NCBI RefSeq assembly: GCF_002929495.1
Contig: NZ_PJJJ01000027.1
Location: 1-40,680, forward strand
DNA length: 40,680 bases
Direction: 5' to 3'
Source: Cryobacterium sp. Y82
GTDB taxonomy: Bacteria > Actinomycetota > Actinomycetes > Actinomycetales > Microbacteriaceae
Below, piece after piece: positions 16,616-23,819 of this stretch; position 1 is the first letter of the stretch, and each line of letters opens with the position of its first letter. The notes under the pieces are model-generated. The model was not told the DNA's origin. It searched no databases and saw only the letters and a program-made list of their open reading frames with translations. The position numbers and the translations under genes are program-made.

Positions 16616-16761
16616 TGAGACAGCAGTGGCCTAGTTTTGCACCGTCGTATTTGGCCTACTTCTTCACCGTCGCTGACAACGGGGTCTTCGGTAGGACAGC
16701 AATCATCGGGGACTAGCGCCATGAATAGATCGTATCAATGGTGGACGCGGGTGTCCCAGAA

Positions 16762-16785
16762 GCCGAACGCTGAGCGGGCCGGTTC
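16762..16785 (+). repeat. attC-like site 13
   Basis: GCCGAACGCTGAGCGGGCCGG at standard spacing. GAAC (16765-16768) pairs with GTTC (16782-16785). Confidence 0.65.
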
Positions 16786-16794
16786 AGATCGACG

Positions 16795-17157
16795 TCAGGG
16801 GTTGACCGTGCGGCTGCGCAATTGAGCTGACTGAAACATCACCAGGGAAGTCAGGACAAACAGCCCCAACAACACCATCAGGCCTCCGATGGCCAGTCCG
16901 GTGGTGAACCAACCGGGTGACACGATCAGCTCCGTGCCGTCTGCGCTTACATAGCGGCACTCAAGTCCGACAGGCCAGACAGAAAAGGTTCCTGTAGCAC
17001 CGCGCTCGAGCACGGCCTCAGCCGGTACCTGTTGGGAAATAGCACACTGATATCCAGGAGCCCGTGCTTCATAGGCGGCAGCGGCAACGGGAACGCCACA
17101 CAGCAAGGCAGCGAGAATGAAGATCACTGTCAGACCAGTCTGAAAACTTCGGCTCAT
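16795..17157 (-). CDS. two-span membrane protein, family B member 2, 120 aa
   Basis: Paralogue of 13564-13959. The start at 17157 gives MSRSFQTGL followed directly by the first hydrophobic segment (about residues 9-30). The external loop has Cys in YQCAIS and ECRYV and the shared SVWPVGLECRY block, and a second segment lies at about 84-108 before a basic tail. The longer frame upstream is hydrophilic and lacks family similarity, so it was not used. Unknown function. Confidence 0.7.
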   Translation of the reverse strand: MSRSFQTGLTVIFILAALLCGVPVAAAAYEARAPGYQCAISQQVPAEAVLERGATGTFSVWPVGLECRYVSADGTELIVSPGWFTTGLAIGGLMVLLGLFVLTSLVMFQSAQLRSRTVNP

Positions 17158-17230
17158 ATCTGATCGAACCACAGACCGGACGCACACGGTGCAACATAGT
17201 CCGAGGAGGCAGAGTGGCCGATTCGCGTTC

Positions 17231-17270
17231 GCGAGGAGGAACCCCTTACGGCAATTGACGGAGGCCTCGC
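17231..17270 (+). repeat. attC-like site 14
   Basis: GAGGAACCCCTTACGG is followed by CAATT instead of GACG. Here the outer arms enclose the core: GCGAGG (17231-17236) with CCTCGC (17265-17270), a different register from the other sites. Confidence 0.6.
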
Positions 17271-17343
17271 AGCATATAAAGATTGGCGACCGATCTCGGG
17301 GCGATAATGTCAGTGGCACGGCAACTGAGCGAGGGGGACTTCA

Positions 17344-17949
17344 ATGAGTGAAACGATGCTGGCGCGTGATCTCCTGCCGCCGCAGTACCGTACGCTGCCA
17401 ATGTTGCGCCTGTTCCTCCCCTTCTTTGACGCAACTGGGCGTGCCCAGCGGTGGTCGTCATTTCTCGTCAATGAAAGCGAATTGACCGCCTCCGTCAGTT
17501 GGTTTGAGGTCTGGGATCGGTATGCGGATGAGCGGGGAGCGTCTGCCAGCCCGCCAGAACCGTCTCGAGGCTACATCGACCCGGTTACGGCGCAGGCAGT
17601 CAACGAAGCACTGCATCAGCTTGGTCCGACCACCGTGCTGCATTGCCTGCGCTGGGCGGGATATGCGCCCTATAACAGCTCAGGCCTGTTGATGAGACGA
17701 CTCAACGAAGATTACGTTCCCTACGACCTCCCAGTCAGCAAGTTCGTTCAATTTAGTCGAGAAGATCGCGTACCTGAGTTTGCCAATGATGACGAGGGGC
17801 GGTTTGCGTGGGGCACATTCTTGTATCCCGATTCGGTGATCATTGCTGCGGATGTCGACGTCTACCGGCATCTGGTGAACGACGTACGCCTGGACACCGT
17901 GTCGATCGTGCACGCGCGCGATATCCTGCCCGTTAGTTCGGGCGATTAG
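17344..17949 (+). CDS. unknown protein, family A member 2, 201 aa
   Basis: Paralogue of 12227-12883. The ATG at 17344 follows GAGGGGG at good spacing. Shared blocks are ATGRAQRWSSF, a Trp-rich helix (SWFEVWDRYAD), PVTAQAVNEALHQLG then LRWAGYA, and a C-terminal Trp-containing strand region ending in a charged helix. No signal peptide or membrane segment. Function unknown; two copies in one array suggest a family that moves with it. Confidence 0.75.
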   Translation: MSETMLARDLLPPQYRTLPMLRLFLPFFDATGRAQRWSSFLVNESELTASVSWFEVWDRYADERGASASPPEPSRGYIDPVTAQAVNEALHQLGPTTVLHCLRWAGYAPYNSSGLLMRRLNEDYVPYDLPVSKFVQFSREDRVPEFANDDEGRFAWGTFLYPDSVIIAADVDVYRHLVNDVRLDTVSIVHARDILPVSSGD

Positions 17950-18133
17950 CTGCGAAGATCCTTGTGTTTGTTGAGACTCAGACGTTCTCAAGCGCGGTGC
18001 TTCATTACCGCCGGGCGAACGTACCAATCCAGCAAATTCGGCCAGGTCGCGCCGGCCAGGACGGCTACCTATCAATGCGATTCACACTCACGCTCACACT
18101 GCCGCCGCACCTCCTGTCGCTGCTGTCCCGGAA

Positions 18134-18164
18134 GCTGAACGATCACCGGGACGCCTCATCGTTC
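18134..18164 (+). repeat. attC-like site 15, perfect 7-bp stem
   Basis: GCTGAACGATCACCGGGACGC. GAACGAT (18137-18143) pairs perfectly with ATCGTTC (18158-18164) around a 14-nt loop. The paired bases GAT differ from the consensus and the distal arm matches the change. Confidence 0.75.
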
Positions 18165-18222
18165 CGAAAGCCGATCGCTAGGTGAAACGACGGGCGGTGA
18201 GCCCTTGGCTAGGATGAGCACC

Positions 18223-19095
18223 ATGCGAACGTGGGACTTCTACCTGGCCGGCGAAGAGGTGGTGACGAATGCGTGGGGCGCCGAGGTTACGCAGCAGTCA
18301 GCTCTTGACATGCCACTCCTTGAAGGCTTACTCCACGGTCCCGACGATGATCGTGGTGACTTGGAGATCGCGGTGCCGCTTGCTCGTGTCGTGCACGACG
18401 AGTTCGATGCGTACGGCACTTCAGGATCGCCACTGAGCAACGAGGACTCCCGGCTTCTCATCCGCGCATTGAAAGCAGTTCTCGCACGATTGGGAATCGA
18501 TTCGTTCGATCCGCCGTTTCGCGATTTCGAGACGTTCCGCAAGTACTGGCGAGCCAACGATGGCCACGGAAGTTGGCAGGCTCGGCGGGACATGGTCGAC
18601 GGGCAGCTCGATGCGCTCCATGAGGTGCTCGACGCTCGTGAATCGGATGCCCTGTCAGGAGCGCTGGCCGATCCGATTTCTCCGAGGAAGGCGACAGGGT
18701 GGCGGCGGGTAGACGAGGAACTGAATGAAATGCGGCGGCACTTCCAAAACGCTCGCACGGAACAGGATTACTCGAACGTCGGTAACGACGCAGTGGCTGT
18801 ACTCGAAGCACTTTCTTCGGCCGCATACGACCATTCTCGTCACTGTCAGGCTGGCGAGGATGAGCCACCCGTCTCGAACACGAAGGTTCGGCTCGGGACA
18901 GTGGCTGAGGCGGAGTTGGCCGGCGCAGAAAGTGCGGAACTGCGCAAGGTCGTGCGCGCAGCAATTGAGCTGGCTCAGGCTACGAAGCACCGCCGTAACG
19001 GAGATCGTCGCGCAGCCGGCATGACCGCTGATTCCGTCTTGCTAGTCGTGAACCTGATCCGTCGGGTACGCGAACCATCCGCGGAGTCTCGGTAG
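18223..19095 (+). CDS. unknown protein, possible HEPN/abortive-infection type
   Basis: 290 aa, soluble, no signal. The C-terminal half has WRRVDEELNEMRRHFQNART, then EQDYSNVGNDAVAVLEALSS, and a late TKHRRNGDRRAAGMTADSVL. This helical layout (a helix pair, a Val-Gly-Arg/Asn helix, then a basic Lys-His/Asn-Gly segment before the last helix) reminds me of C-terminal helical domains of abortive-infection-like proteins. I see no certain RxxxxH catalytic motif, so function is a guess. The stop TAG (19093-19095) shares its G with the start of attC-like site 16. ATG 18214 and TTG 18205 are alternative starts. Confidence 0.7.
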   Translation: MRTWDFYLAGEEVVTNAWGAEVTQQSALDMPLLEGLLHGPDDDRGDLEIAVPLARVVHDEFDAYGTSGSPLSNEDSRLLIRALKAVLARLGIDSFDPPFRDFETFRKYWRANDGHGSWQARRDMVDGQLDALHEVLDARESDALSGALADPISPRKATGWRRVDEELNEMRRHFQNARTEQDYSNVGNDAVAVLEALSSAAYDHSRHCQAGEDEPPVSNTKVRLGTVAEAELAGAESAELRKVVRAAIELAQATKHRRNGDRRAAGMTADSVLLVVNLIRRVREPSAESR

Positions 19096-19125
19096 CCGAA
19101 CAATCAACGAGGCATCTGAGATTGT
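19095..19125 (+). repeat. attC-like site 16, overlapping a stop codon
   Basis: GCCGAACAATCAACGAGGCAT. ACAATC (19100-19105) pairs perfectly with GATTGT (19120-19125) around a 14-nt loop, the same loop length as site 15 but different stem bases. Its first G is the last base of the preceding gene's TAG. Confidence 0.75.
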
Positions 19126-19140
19126 ACCGGAGCGGATCGA

Positions 19141-19530
19141 TTAGCGTGCCTTCAACGCGTTCGGTGTTTCGGGTTGGTTCGACCGTTCCGGCCAGATTGC
19201 GCGGAGGATGCGAATGGTGTCGTCCATTCCGATTCCGGCCTGGATGCTGGTTGCCGCGAGTTGCCGGGCGGTTTCCAATACAGGGCGCGGTATTGTTGTA
19301 GCGTTTCGGCCGACACGGGTGCCTCCACCGGTACGGGCCGTGAGGTAGCCCTCGGCTTCGAGCGCCTTGTATGCCTTTGCCACGGTGCCGGGGGCGACGC
19401 CGAGGTCCTTCGCGAGCTGACGGACCGAGGGAAGGCGCTCGTCGGCTGCGAGTCGACCCGACGCGATCAGTCCGCGGATTTGATCGCGGATCTGTTCAGT
19501 GGGCGGGGCAGATCCTGACAGGGTGATCAT
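19141..19530 (-). CDS. GntR-family regulator, YtrA-like, 129 aa
   Basis: The winged HTH of GntR is complete: PPTEQIRDQIRGLIASGRLA, then ERLPSVRQLAKDLGVAPGTV and KALEAEGYLTARTGGGTRV. The short C-terminal helical tail (about 50 residues) is the YtrA type. Start at 19530 overlaps the upstream membrane-protein stop by ATGA, so it is co-translated with it. It probably represses the two-gene operon by binding the dyad at 20479-20490. Confidence 0.9.
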   Translation of the reverse strand: MITLSGSAPPTEQIRDQIRGLIASGRLAADERLPSVRQLAKDLGVAPGTVAKAYKALEAEGYLTARTGGGTRVGRNATTIPRPVLETARQLAATSIQAGIGMDDTIRILRAIWPERSNQPETPNALKAR

Positions 19531-20444
19531 CGTGTTGAGACCTTGGCCGGTGCCCACCGCCGCGACGGAATCGCTGCCAGGGCGACAGCGACGCACAGCG
19601 CGAACCCGAGCGCTGCGGCGACAGCGGACGCGCCGACGAAGATCGGCTGTAGCCCCGCAAACGTCGTCCAGAACGTCACGCTTCCCTCCGAGGTCCGGAA
19701 CGAGGATCGTATCGATGCGGTCCCGGCAAGCGAGCCGAGAATAAACCCCAGGTGCGTGAGCAGGGCACTGGTTCCGATCGCGAGAACGTTGCGGGTGCGG
19801 AAAATTCGAATGCGAACGTCCTCCTCGCGGTCGTGGACCAGTGCGGGTCGAGCGATGAGCACCAGATTCACGATGGCGAAAATGAGCATGACTGCCATCA
19901 AAATCAGCGACGGTATGGAGTTGTACCACCCGTAGATACTCGCGCCCATTTGTCGTTCGCCCCCAAGGTCAACCAAGTACATCGTGTAGCGCCCTGTGCT
20001 GGGGTCAGGTTGGGAAGCGACACCAGCCGTGACGGTGACGGTGAGGATGAGCGCGAGAAGGAGGGCAGGGGCGACGAACCACCAGCCTCGCGCAAAACTT
20101 AGCGGTGTCCGTGGAATGAGATCTGCAGTACCCCGCCCGCTTCGACTTTGAACCGGGAAGGCGAGAAGCACCATCCCGAGGATCCCGAGCAGCAGGGGTG
20201 CCGTGAACCGGTACTCCTGATACCAGTACCAGTATTCTCTCGGCAGCTGAAACGGCAACAATGGACTACCAAAAAGCAGCACGAAAACTCCGCCGACGCC
20301 AAGGAGCAGCCCTGCCGCCATGGAGAATGCGCTTACCCCGCCGCCGCGTTGCTGCCTCTTGCGCCCCAAGAATGCCCACCACGCCAATGCGAGAATTATG
20401 CCCGCAACAACCGGACCCAGCACGATCAAGAACAACCAAACCAT
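19527..20444 (-). CDS. polytopic membrane protein of GntR operon, 305 aa
   Basis: About seven to eight hydrophobic segments, including the first directly after the start (MVWLFLIVLGPVVAGIILAL) and the last pair at about residues 235-295. There is one long external loop between segments 4 and 5. No transporter motif or enzyme signature is visible; it resembles the uncharacterised membrane partners that accompany YtrA-like GntR regulators. I start at 20444 because a GAGGGGTGTTGGG purine-rich site precedes it. Confidence 0.75.
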   Translation of the reverse strand: MVWLFLIVLGPVVAGIILALAWWAFLGRKRQQRGGGVSAFSMAAGLLLGVGGVFVLLFGSPLLPFQLPREYWYWYQEYRFTAPLLLGILGMVLLAFPVQSRSGRGTADLIPRTPLSFARGWWFVAPALLLALILTVTVTAGVASQPDPSTGRYTMYLVDLGGERQMGASIYGWYNSIPSLILMAVMLIFAIVNLVLIARPALVHDREEDVRIRIFRTRNVLAIGTSALLTHLGFILGSLAGTASIRSSFRTSEGSVTFWTTFAGLQPIFVGASAVAAALGFALCVAVALAAIPSRRWAPAKVSTR

Positions 20445-20478
20445 CCCAACACCCCTCAGTCTTGTATCACCCAATCAT

Positions 20479-20490
20479 TACATTAATGTA
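20479..20490. promoter_or_regulatory. palindromic operator for the GntR operon
   Basis: TACATTAATGTA is a perfect dyad in an AT-rich pocket about 35 nt upstream of the membrane-protein start. GntR regulators of this type often bind such short dyads. The rest of the gap to 20824 contains no supported gene. Confidence 0.6.
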
Positions 20491-20822
20491 TCATCTGATT
20501 GCCACAAATTAGGCCGGTCTTCGTGCAGTCTTGCCCGAGCGTTCAACTCAGCCCGAAACACCGGGCGCATTGAAGCCGAGGGTCACGGCGCAACGTGAAA
20601 AGCCTCCGTGAGCGCCGCGGTGCCGCCTACAAATGTTTGTTACCGCCTGAACTTGGCAAGAACGCACGCGTAACGCGGATGCGCCACAGCACTCCGCCCC
20701 CAAGACGCCAGACGGACGAACTATCGTGGGGTGCCTGTTGTTCGGCCTTTTTGAATAGCACCTTCGAGAAGAAATTCGATAGAGACCTCTATTGCTGGGA
20801 CCGGTCGAAACCTACTCGAAAG

Positions 20823-20871
20823 GGGAACGGTCAACGGGACGGTGCCGCAGCGGAGCCTCTTTGCGACCCGT
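20823..20871 (+). repeat. attC-like site 17
   Basis: GGGGAACGGTCAACGGGACGG. ACGGG (20834-20838) pairs with CCCGT (20867-20871). Confidence 0.7.
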
Positions 20872-20930
20872 GGGATCACAAAAGAGTATCGATGGGGGTG
20901 CTCGGGCTTGAGTAATGATTGGCTGTAGGC

Positions 20931-21209
20931 ATGATTCACCGCCGGAGATCCGTTGTCGCCACAATGTTGCTAGGCACACTCGCCTGCTTGGGCATCTCCG
21001 TCTTCCTAGCGCCGATTGTCAGCGGAGGCTGGTGTGCAGACGCACCCGCTGGCGGCACGTCGATCTGCGGCTCGTATCAAAGGTCACTCGTTGGGATCGA
21101 CACGAACCTATGGATATGGCTCGGCGCGATTGCGATAGTTGCGGTGATCACGCTGGTGACGGCACGCAGGGCAAATCGCTCGCGTCCGGGTGGGTCCTCT
21201 GCAAGTTAG
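20931..21209 (+). CDS. two-span membrane protein with Cys loop, 92 aa
   Basis: The first hydrophobic segment is at about residues 9-32, followed by a loop with WCADAP and ICGSYQ, and the second at about 58-78 ending ARRANRSR. The layout matches family B (13564, 16795) but the loop block is different, so kinship is uncertain. A TTG at 20919 is an alternative start. The next attC-like site begins about 25 nt after the stop. Unknown function. Confidence 0.6.
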   Translation: MIHRRRSVVATMLLGTLACLGISVFLAPIVSGGWCADAPAGGTSICGSYQRSLVGIDTNLWIWLGAIAIVAVITLVTARRANRSRPGGSSAS

Positions 21210-21233
21210 AACGGCACCAAACAATCGCCGTAA

Positions 21234-21257
21234 GCCGAACCCCCTACGGGACGGTTC
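21234..21257 (+). repeat. attC-like site 18, near consensus
   Basis: GCCGAACCCCCTACGGGACGG. GAACC (21237-21241) pairs with GGTTC (21253-21257). Confidence 0.75.
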
Positions 21258-21259
21258 TC

Positions 21260-21640
21260 TCGCGGCTGACACTCGTTGGTTCTTACGAGGCCTGGCAACC
21301 TAAACGCAAGGGCGGAACCGCCCTGACGGGCGGCGGCAACAACCGGGCCTGCGCAGTCAACACGACCGTGGCCCTTTTTTCGATGGGCACAACTGCAATT
21401 CCCGCGCCACAGTCCTTGGATACCCGGCCAGCAACGCTCAACCTACCCCGAGGCCCGTGGCGAGTATTTCGTGGCATCAAGCCCAAATAGGCGCTACTGA
21501 CTCAGGCTCCTAGAGCCGGCGCGGTGGTCACTCACGCCAGCATGATCGAGTTCTACGAAGATCCCCGGCTTAAAGGCGACGGACCCGACCTGATCCAAGC
21601 GGCTTAGGCGGCAGTGTTATCGCCCGAAGCCGGTTGGCAG
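21260..21640. other. gap without a supported gene
   Basis: A plus-strand frame is open to 21490 (ending FRGIKPK) and, after its stop, a short in-frame piece reads HASMIEFYEDPRLKGDGPDL before TAG at about 21607. The second piece looks like the C-terminus of a real protein, but I cannot name it and there is no start. It may be gene debris brought in with a cassette. Confidence 0.3.
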
Positions 21641-22159
21641 CTAGAGCGGGGAAAATTCCGTCAATGTGGGAACCGATGACAACCTCGCACACGTTATTGC
21701 GTTCTCACCGACGATGAAGTGGGTGACGATCGCGACCCCATAGTCAAACTCTTGCGCAGGGACAGAACCGTGGCCGTCAACATCGACGTCAATGGTTGAT
21801 TGCGGGACGTTCAAAGGAAGGGTTCGTAAGTCCAGGTCGGGCGTGTCCAGACGCGCGGCGTAGAACGCCGATAGGTGCTGCCTCGCCTTCTCTTCGTCCC
21901 GAAAGTTGGACCGGCGAGGCGAGTTGAGCCAGGTGACGATGGAGAACGGCGCAAGCCGTGGGCCGTCCTCGGTTAGCTTGCCGTAAGCGAGCTCAACGTG
22001 ATCAGGCAACCCATCTTCCCTATTGAGGTGCACGCTGACAATCTTCACGTCATTGAGCTGGTTCGTAGACGGCCCGATAAGCAGGCCGCCCACGAACAGG
22101 ACAGCTTCGGCAATGTCAGGCCCTTGCGACCCGTTGCTTCGATCCCGAATCTCCTGCAT
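21641..22159 (-). CDS. hypothetical protein, 172 aa
   Basis: Unknown family. The start at 22159 is preceded by AAGGGA. There is a hydrophobic stretch near the beginning (AEAVLFVGGLLIG) that may be a buried strand rather than a membrane span, then an alternating strand/helix region (VKIVSVHLNREDG, HVELAYGKL, ARQHLSAFYAARL) and a C-terminal half rich in Val and Asp. It follows the secreted-protein gene 22182-22748 by 22 nt on the same strand, so the two probably form one unit; they may be an effector and its partner, but nothing in sequence proves it. Confidence 0.6.
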   Translation of the reverse strand: MQEIRDRSNGSQGPDIAEAVLFVGGLLIGPSTNQLNDVKIVSVHLNREDGLPDHVELAYGKLTEDGPRLAPFSIVTWLNSPRRSNFRDEEKARQHLSAFYAARLDTPDLDLRTLPLNVPQSTIDVDVDGHGSVPAQEFDYGVAIVTHFIVGENAITCARLSSVPTLTEFSPL

Positions 22160-22181
22160 GCCTTGCGTCCCTTCTTGAGTG

Positions 22182-22748
22182 CTATCCCCAGATGTATGTG
22201 GATGCGGTCGGGCTCCCCGACGCACAAACGGATCCATCTACGAGCGTCGCGGAACTACCTGGGAGAACCCAAGCGGTTGCGTAGTCGTTCACACCCGTTC
22301 GCACCCGGTCGGCCGACCAATCAGTCCCCGTTGGACCGCCGTCCATGTTCCAGCCAGCACCCGGATTGAGCCCCACGTCCCACGAGTGCCCGATCGTCCA
22401 CGCTCGCACGTGGTAACCAGTCTTTACGTAAGCTCCACCTGCGGAATTCTGCTGGAGGATGATGAATGAGTAACCGCAATCGCCGTACACTGTTTCCTGG
22501 GACATTGGTGTGATCAAGCCTTGCTTGACCGTATATTCCACGCCATTCTCGTCAACTCGAATGTCGTAACCATTTGCTTTGGCGACCGCATGATCAACGC
22601 CGATCCTGCTCATTGTCGCAGTCAGCGTCACGATTTCTTCATCGGCGGCGCTGGCCGCCGCCGTACCCGCAGTAACGCTGGCGGCAACGAACAGCATTAC
22701 GACGCTGAGACGCGCCGCGATCCCCCTCGGACTTTTGAACTTGAACAT
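22182..22748 (-). CDS. secreted protein with Sec signal, 188 aa
   Basis: The N-terminus is a clear Sec signal: FKFKSPRG basic start, LSVVMLFVAASVTAG core and an Ala-x-Ala site at about ASAADEE (residue 34). The mature domain is Gly/Trp-rich with two cysteines (DCGYSF, VCASGS) and a HVRAWTIGHSW block, suggesting a compact beta domain. A strong GGGAAGG ribosome site precedes ATG 22748. No family recognised. Confidence 0.7.
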   Translation of the reverse strand: MFKFKSPRGIAARLSVVMLFVAASVTAGTAAASAADEEIVTLTATMSRIGVDHAVAKANGYDIRVDENGVEYTVKQGLITPMSQETVYGDCGYSFIILQQNSAGGAYVKTGYHVRAWTIGHSWDVGLNPGAGWNMDGGPTGTDWSADRVRTGVNDYATAWVLPGSSATLVDGSVCASGSPTASTYIWG

Positions 22749-22804
22749 ATCAACCTTCCCTATAGCTCCATTTCGGAATCGGGTCCCCCGCTAGGCCGGT
22801 GTTT

Positions 22805-22930
22805 TCACGCTAAACCCTCATTATCTCTTTGGTCAATAGGACAGGCAGGACCCTTGACTGGCAGGGGGAAAAGGTCGAGCTGGTCCTCGTGCGCCCGGTC
22901 GCGTAGTTCGATCATGAGGCGTTGGCTCCG
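22805..22930 (-). other. open minus-strand remnant, unnamed
   Basis: The minus-strand frame reads SQRLMIELRDRAHEDQLDLF before degrading to a stop at 22805. It looks like the C-terminus of a real protein but has no start or identifiable family. The remainder of the gap 22749-23110 shows nothing else. Confidence 0.25.
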
Positions 22931-23112
22931 GGAGCCCCGGCCCCGCATTCGAGTCCTCCGGAAACGATGGGTTTCGACACACTGAGGTTTCGAGACACCT
23001 CTCACAGGAATGGACTGCAAGATCGTGTTGCCCTCCACTAAGCCGTACGTTCACCGGTCAAGGTCTGACGTGAAACCAAACGCAAAGGACGTCTCGGCTC
23101 AGGTGCCGCAAG

Positions 23113-23171
23113 GGGAACCCCATACGGCACGCTCATAGGGGTCTGGCGGTGTATAAACGCAGCGTAGCCGT
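23113..23171 (+). repeat. attC-like site 19, two-box pairing
   Basis: GGGGAACCCCATACGGCACGC. ACGGC-ac-GCT (23124-23133) pairs with AGC-gta-GCCGT (23161-23171): two perfect stems separated by unpaired spacers, as in site 4. The site's C in place of G (GGCAC) is matched in the distal arm. Confidence 0.75.
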
Positions 23172-23701
23172 CACGATTCTCGGCATAGGCGGCGCGCGTC
23201 CATGGCGATCTGAGACGGCTGCCACGCGCCGTAGGCGAACTCCGTCTTTTTACGCGAAGTGAATTGAACCACTGGACGAGCGCGAGTGATGAGCGCCTGA
23301 TTTTGGACTCCGTCGAGGCTTATTTCGAAGTCCCAGGCGCACCGACCATAGCGGTCCAGTGTGAACGGAAGATTAGGTGCGTTCGCGTGGTCAGGGGCGT
23401 CGAAGAGGGAGTCGACGCCCCCGCCACCGTGCGATGCGGTGAAGCGAATATCCACGCCATTACCGCGATCAATCTGCCAGTAAGCGGCAATCATTTGGGT
23501 GGATTGGTTGCCGGTATTCACAACTTCGAGGCTGAAGCCAGCAATCCGCCGTCCTGGCACCGTGCTCCGTTCCCCAATCCACTGCTCACCGGATATCGAA
23601 ACCCTGGGTCGATCCCAGCGCCAAGCGCGTAATGCTGTCCAGCCAGCCGTGAGCAGCGACACCACTAGCGCGGTACTGGCAAGGATGTCGGAGTAGCTCA
23701 C
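23171..23701 (-). CDS. membrane-anchored hypothetical protein, 176 aa
   Basis: GTG start. One N-terminal hydrophobic segment (SDILASTALVVSLLTAGWTA, about residues 3-24) anchors an otherwise soluble beta-rich domain (VSISGEQWIGE, ISLEVVNTGNQSTQMIAAYW). The segment VVNTGNQ resembles the Ig-like 'tension' between strands in many extracellular or cytosolic beta domains, but I cannot assign a family. Single gene between attC-like sites 19 and 20. Confidence 0.6.
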   Translation of the reverse strand: MSYSDILASTALVVSLLTAGWTALRAWRWDRPRVSISGEQWIGERSTVPGRRIAGFSLEVVNTGNQSTQMIAAYWQIDRGNGVDIRFTASHGGGGVDSLFDAPDHANAPNLPFTLDRYGRCAWDFEISLDGVQNQALITRARPVVQFTSRKKTEFAYGAWQPSQIAMDARRLCRES

Positions 23702-23798
23702 GGCCCAAGTCTGCCAGTCATGAGTGGCCTAGACGACGCAGAACCGATCACGGCCAAACATCCTGCCGCCTCAGGCCGGCTGCATCTGCGGCCCGCAG

Positions 23799-23819
23799 GG
23801 GGACCGCTAACGGGCAGGC
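23799..23819 (+). repeat. attC-like site 20, supplies a stop codon
   Basis: GGGGACCGCTAACGGGCAGG. Read on the minus strand it contains the TAG stop (23807-23809) of the EamA gene, so the protein's last codons (EPAR) are encoded by the site. CGCT (23805-23808) can pair with AGCG (23827-23830). Confidence 0.6.

Larger units (their letters stand above)
14513..16678 (+). mobile_element. IS21-family insertion sequence, 2166 bp, complete
   Basis: Both ends begin TGTCAGCGACGGT when read inward, and each has a second internal copy of the GACGGT...AACTAGGCC repeat, the multiple-terminal-repeat plan of IS21. The element carries intact istA and istB frames that overlap by one base. The flanks show a 5-bp direct duplication, ACGGG at 14508-14512 and at 16679-16683. 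It interrupts the array between the genes at 14082 and 16795. The perfect target duplication and intact genes indicate a recent insertion. Confidence 0.92.
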
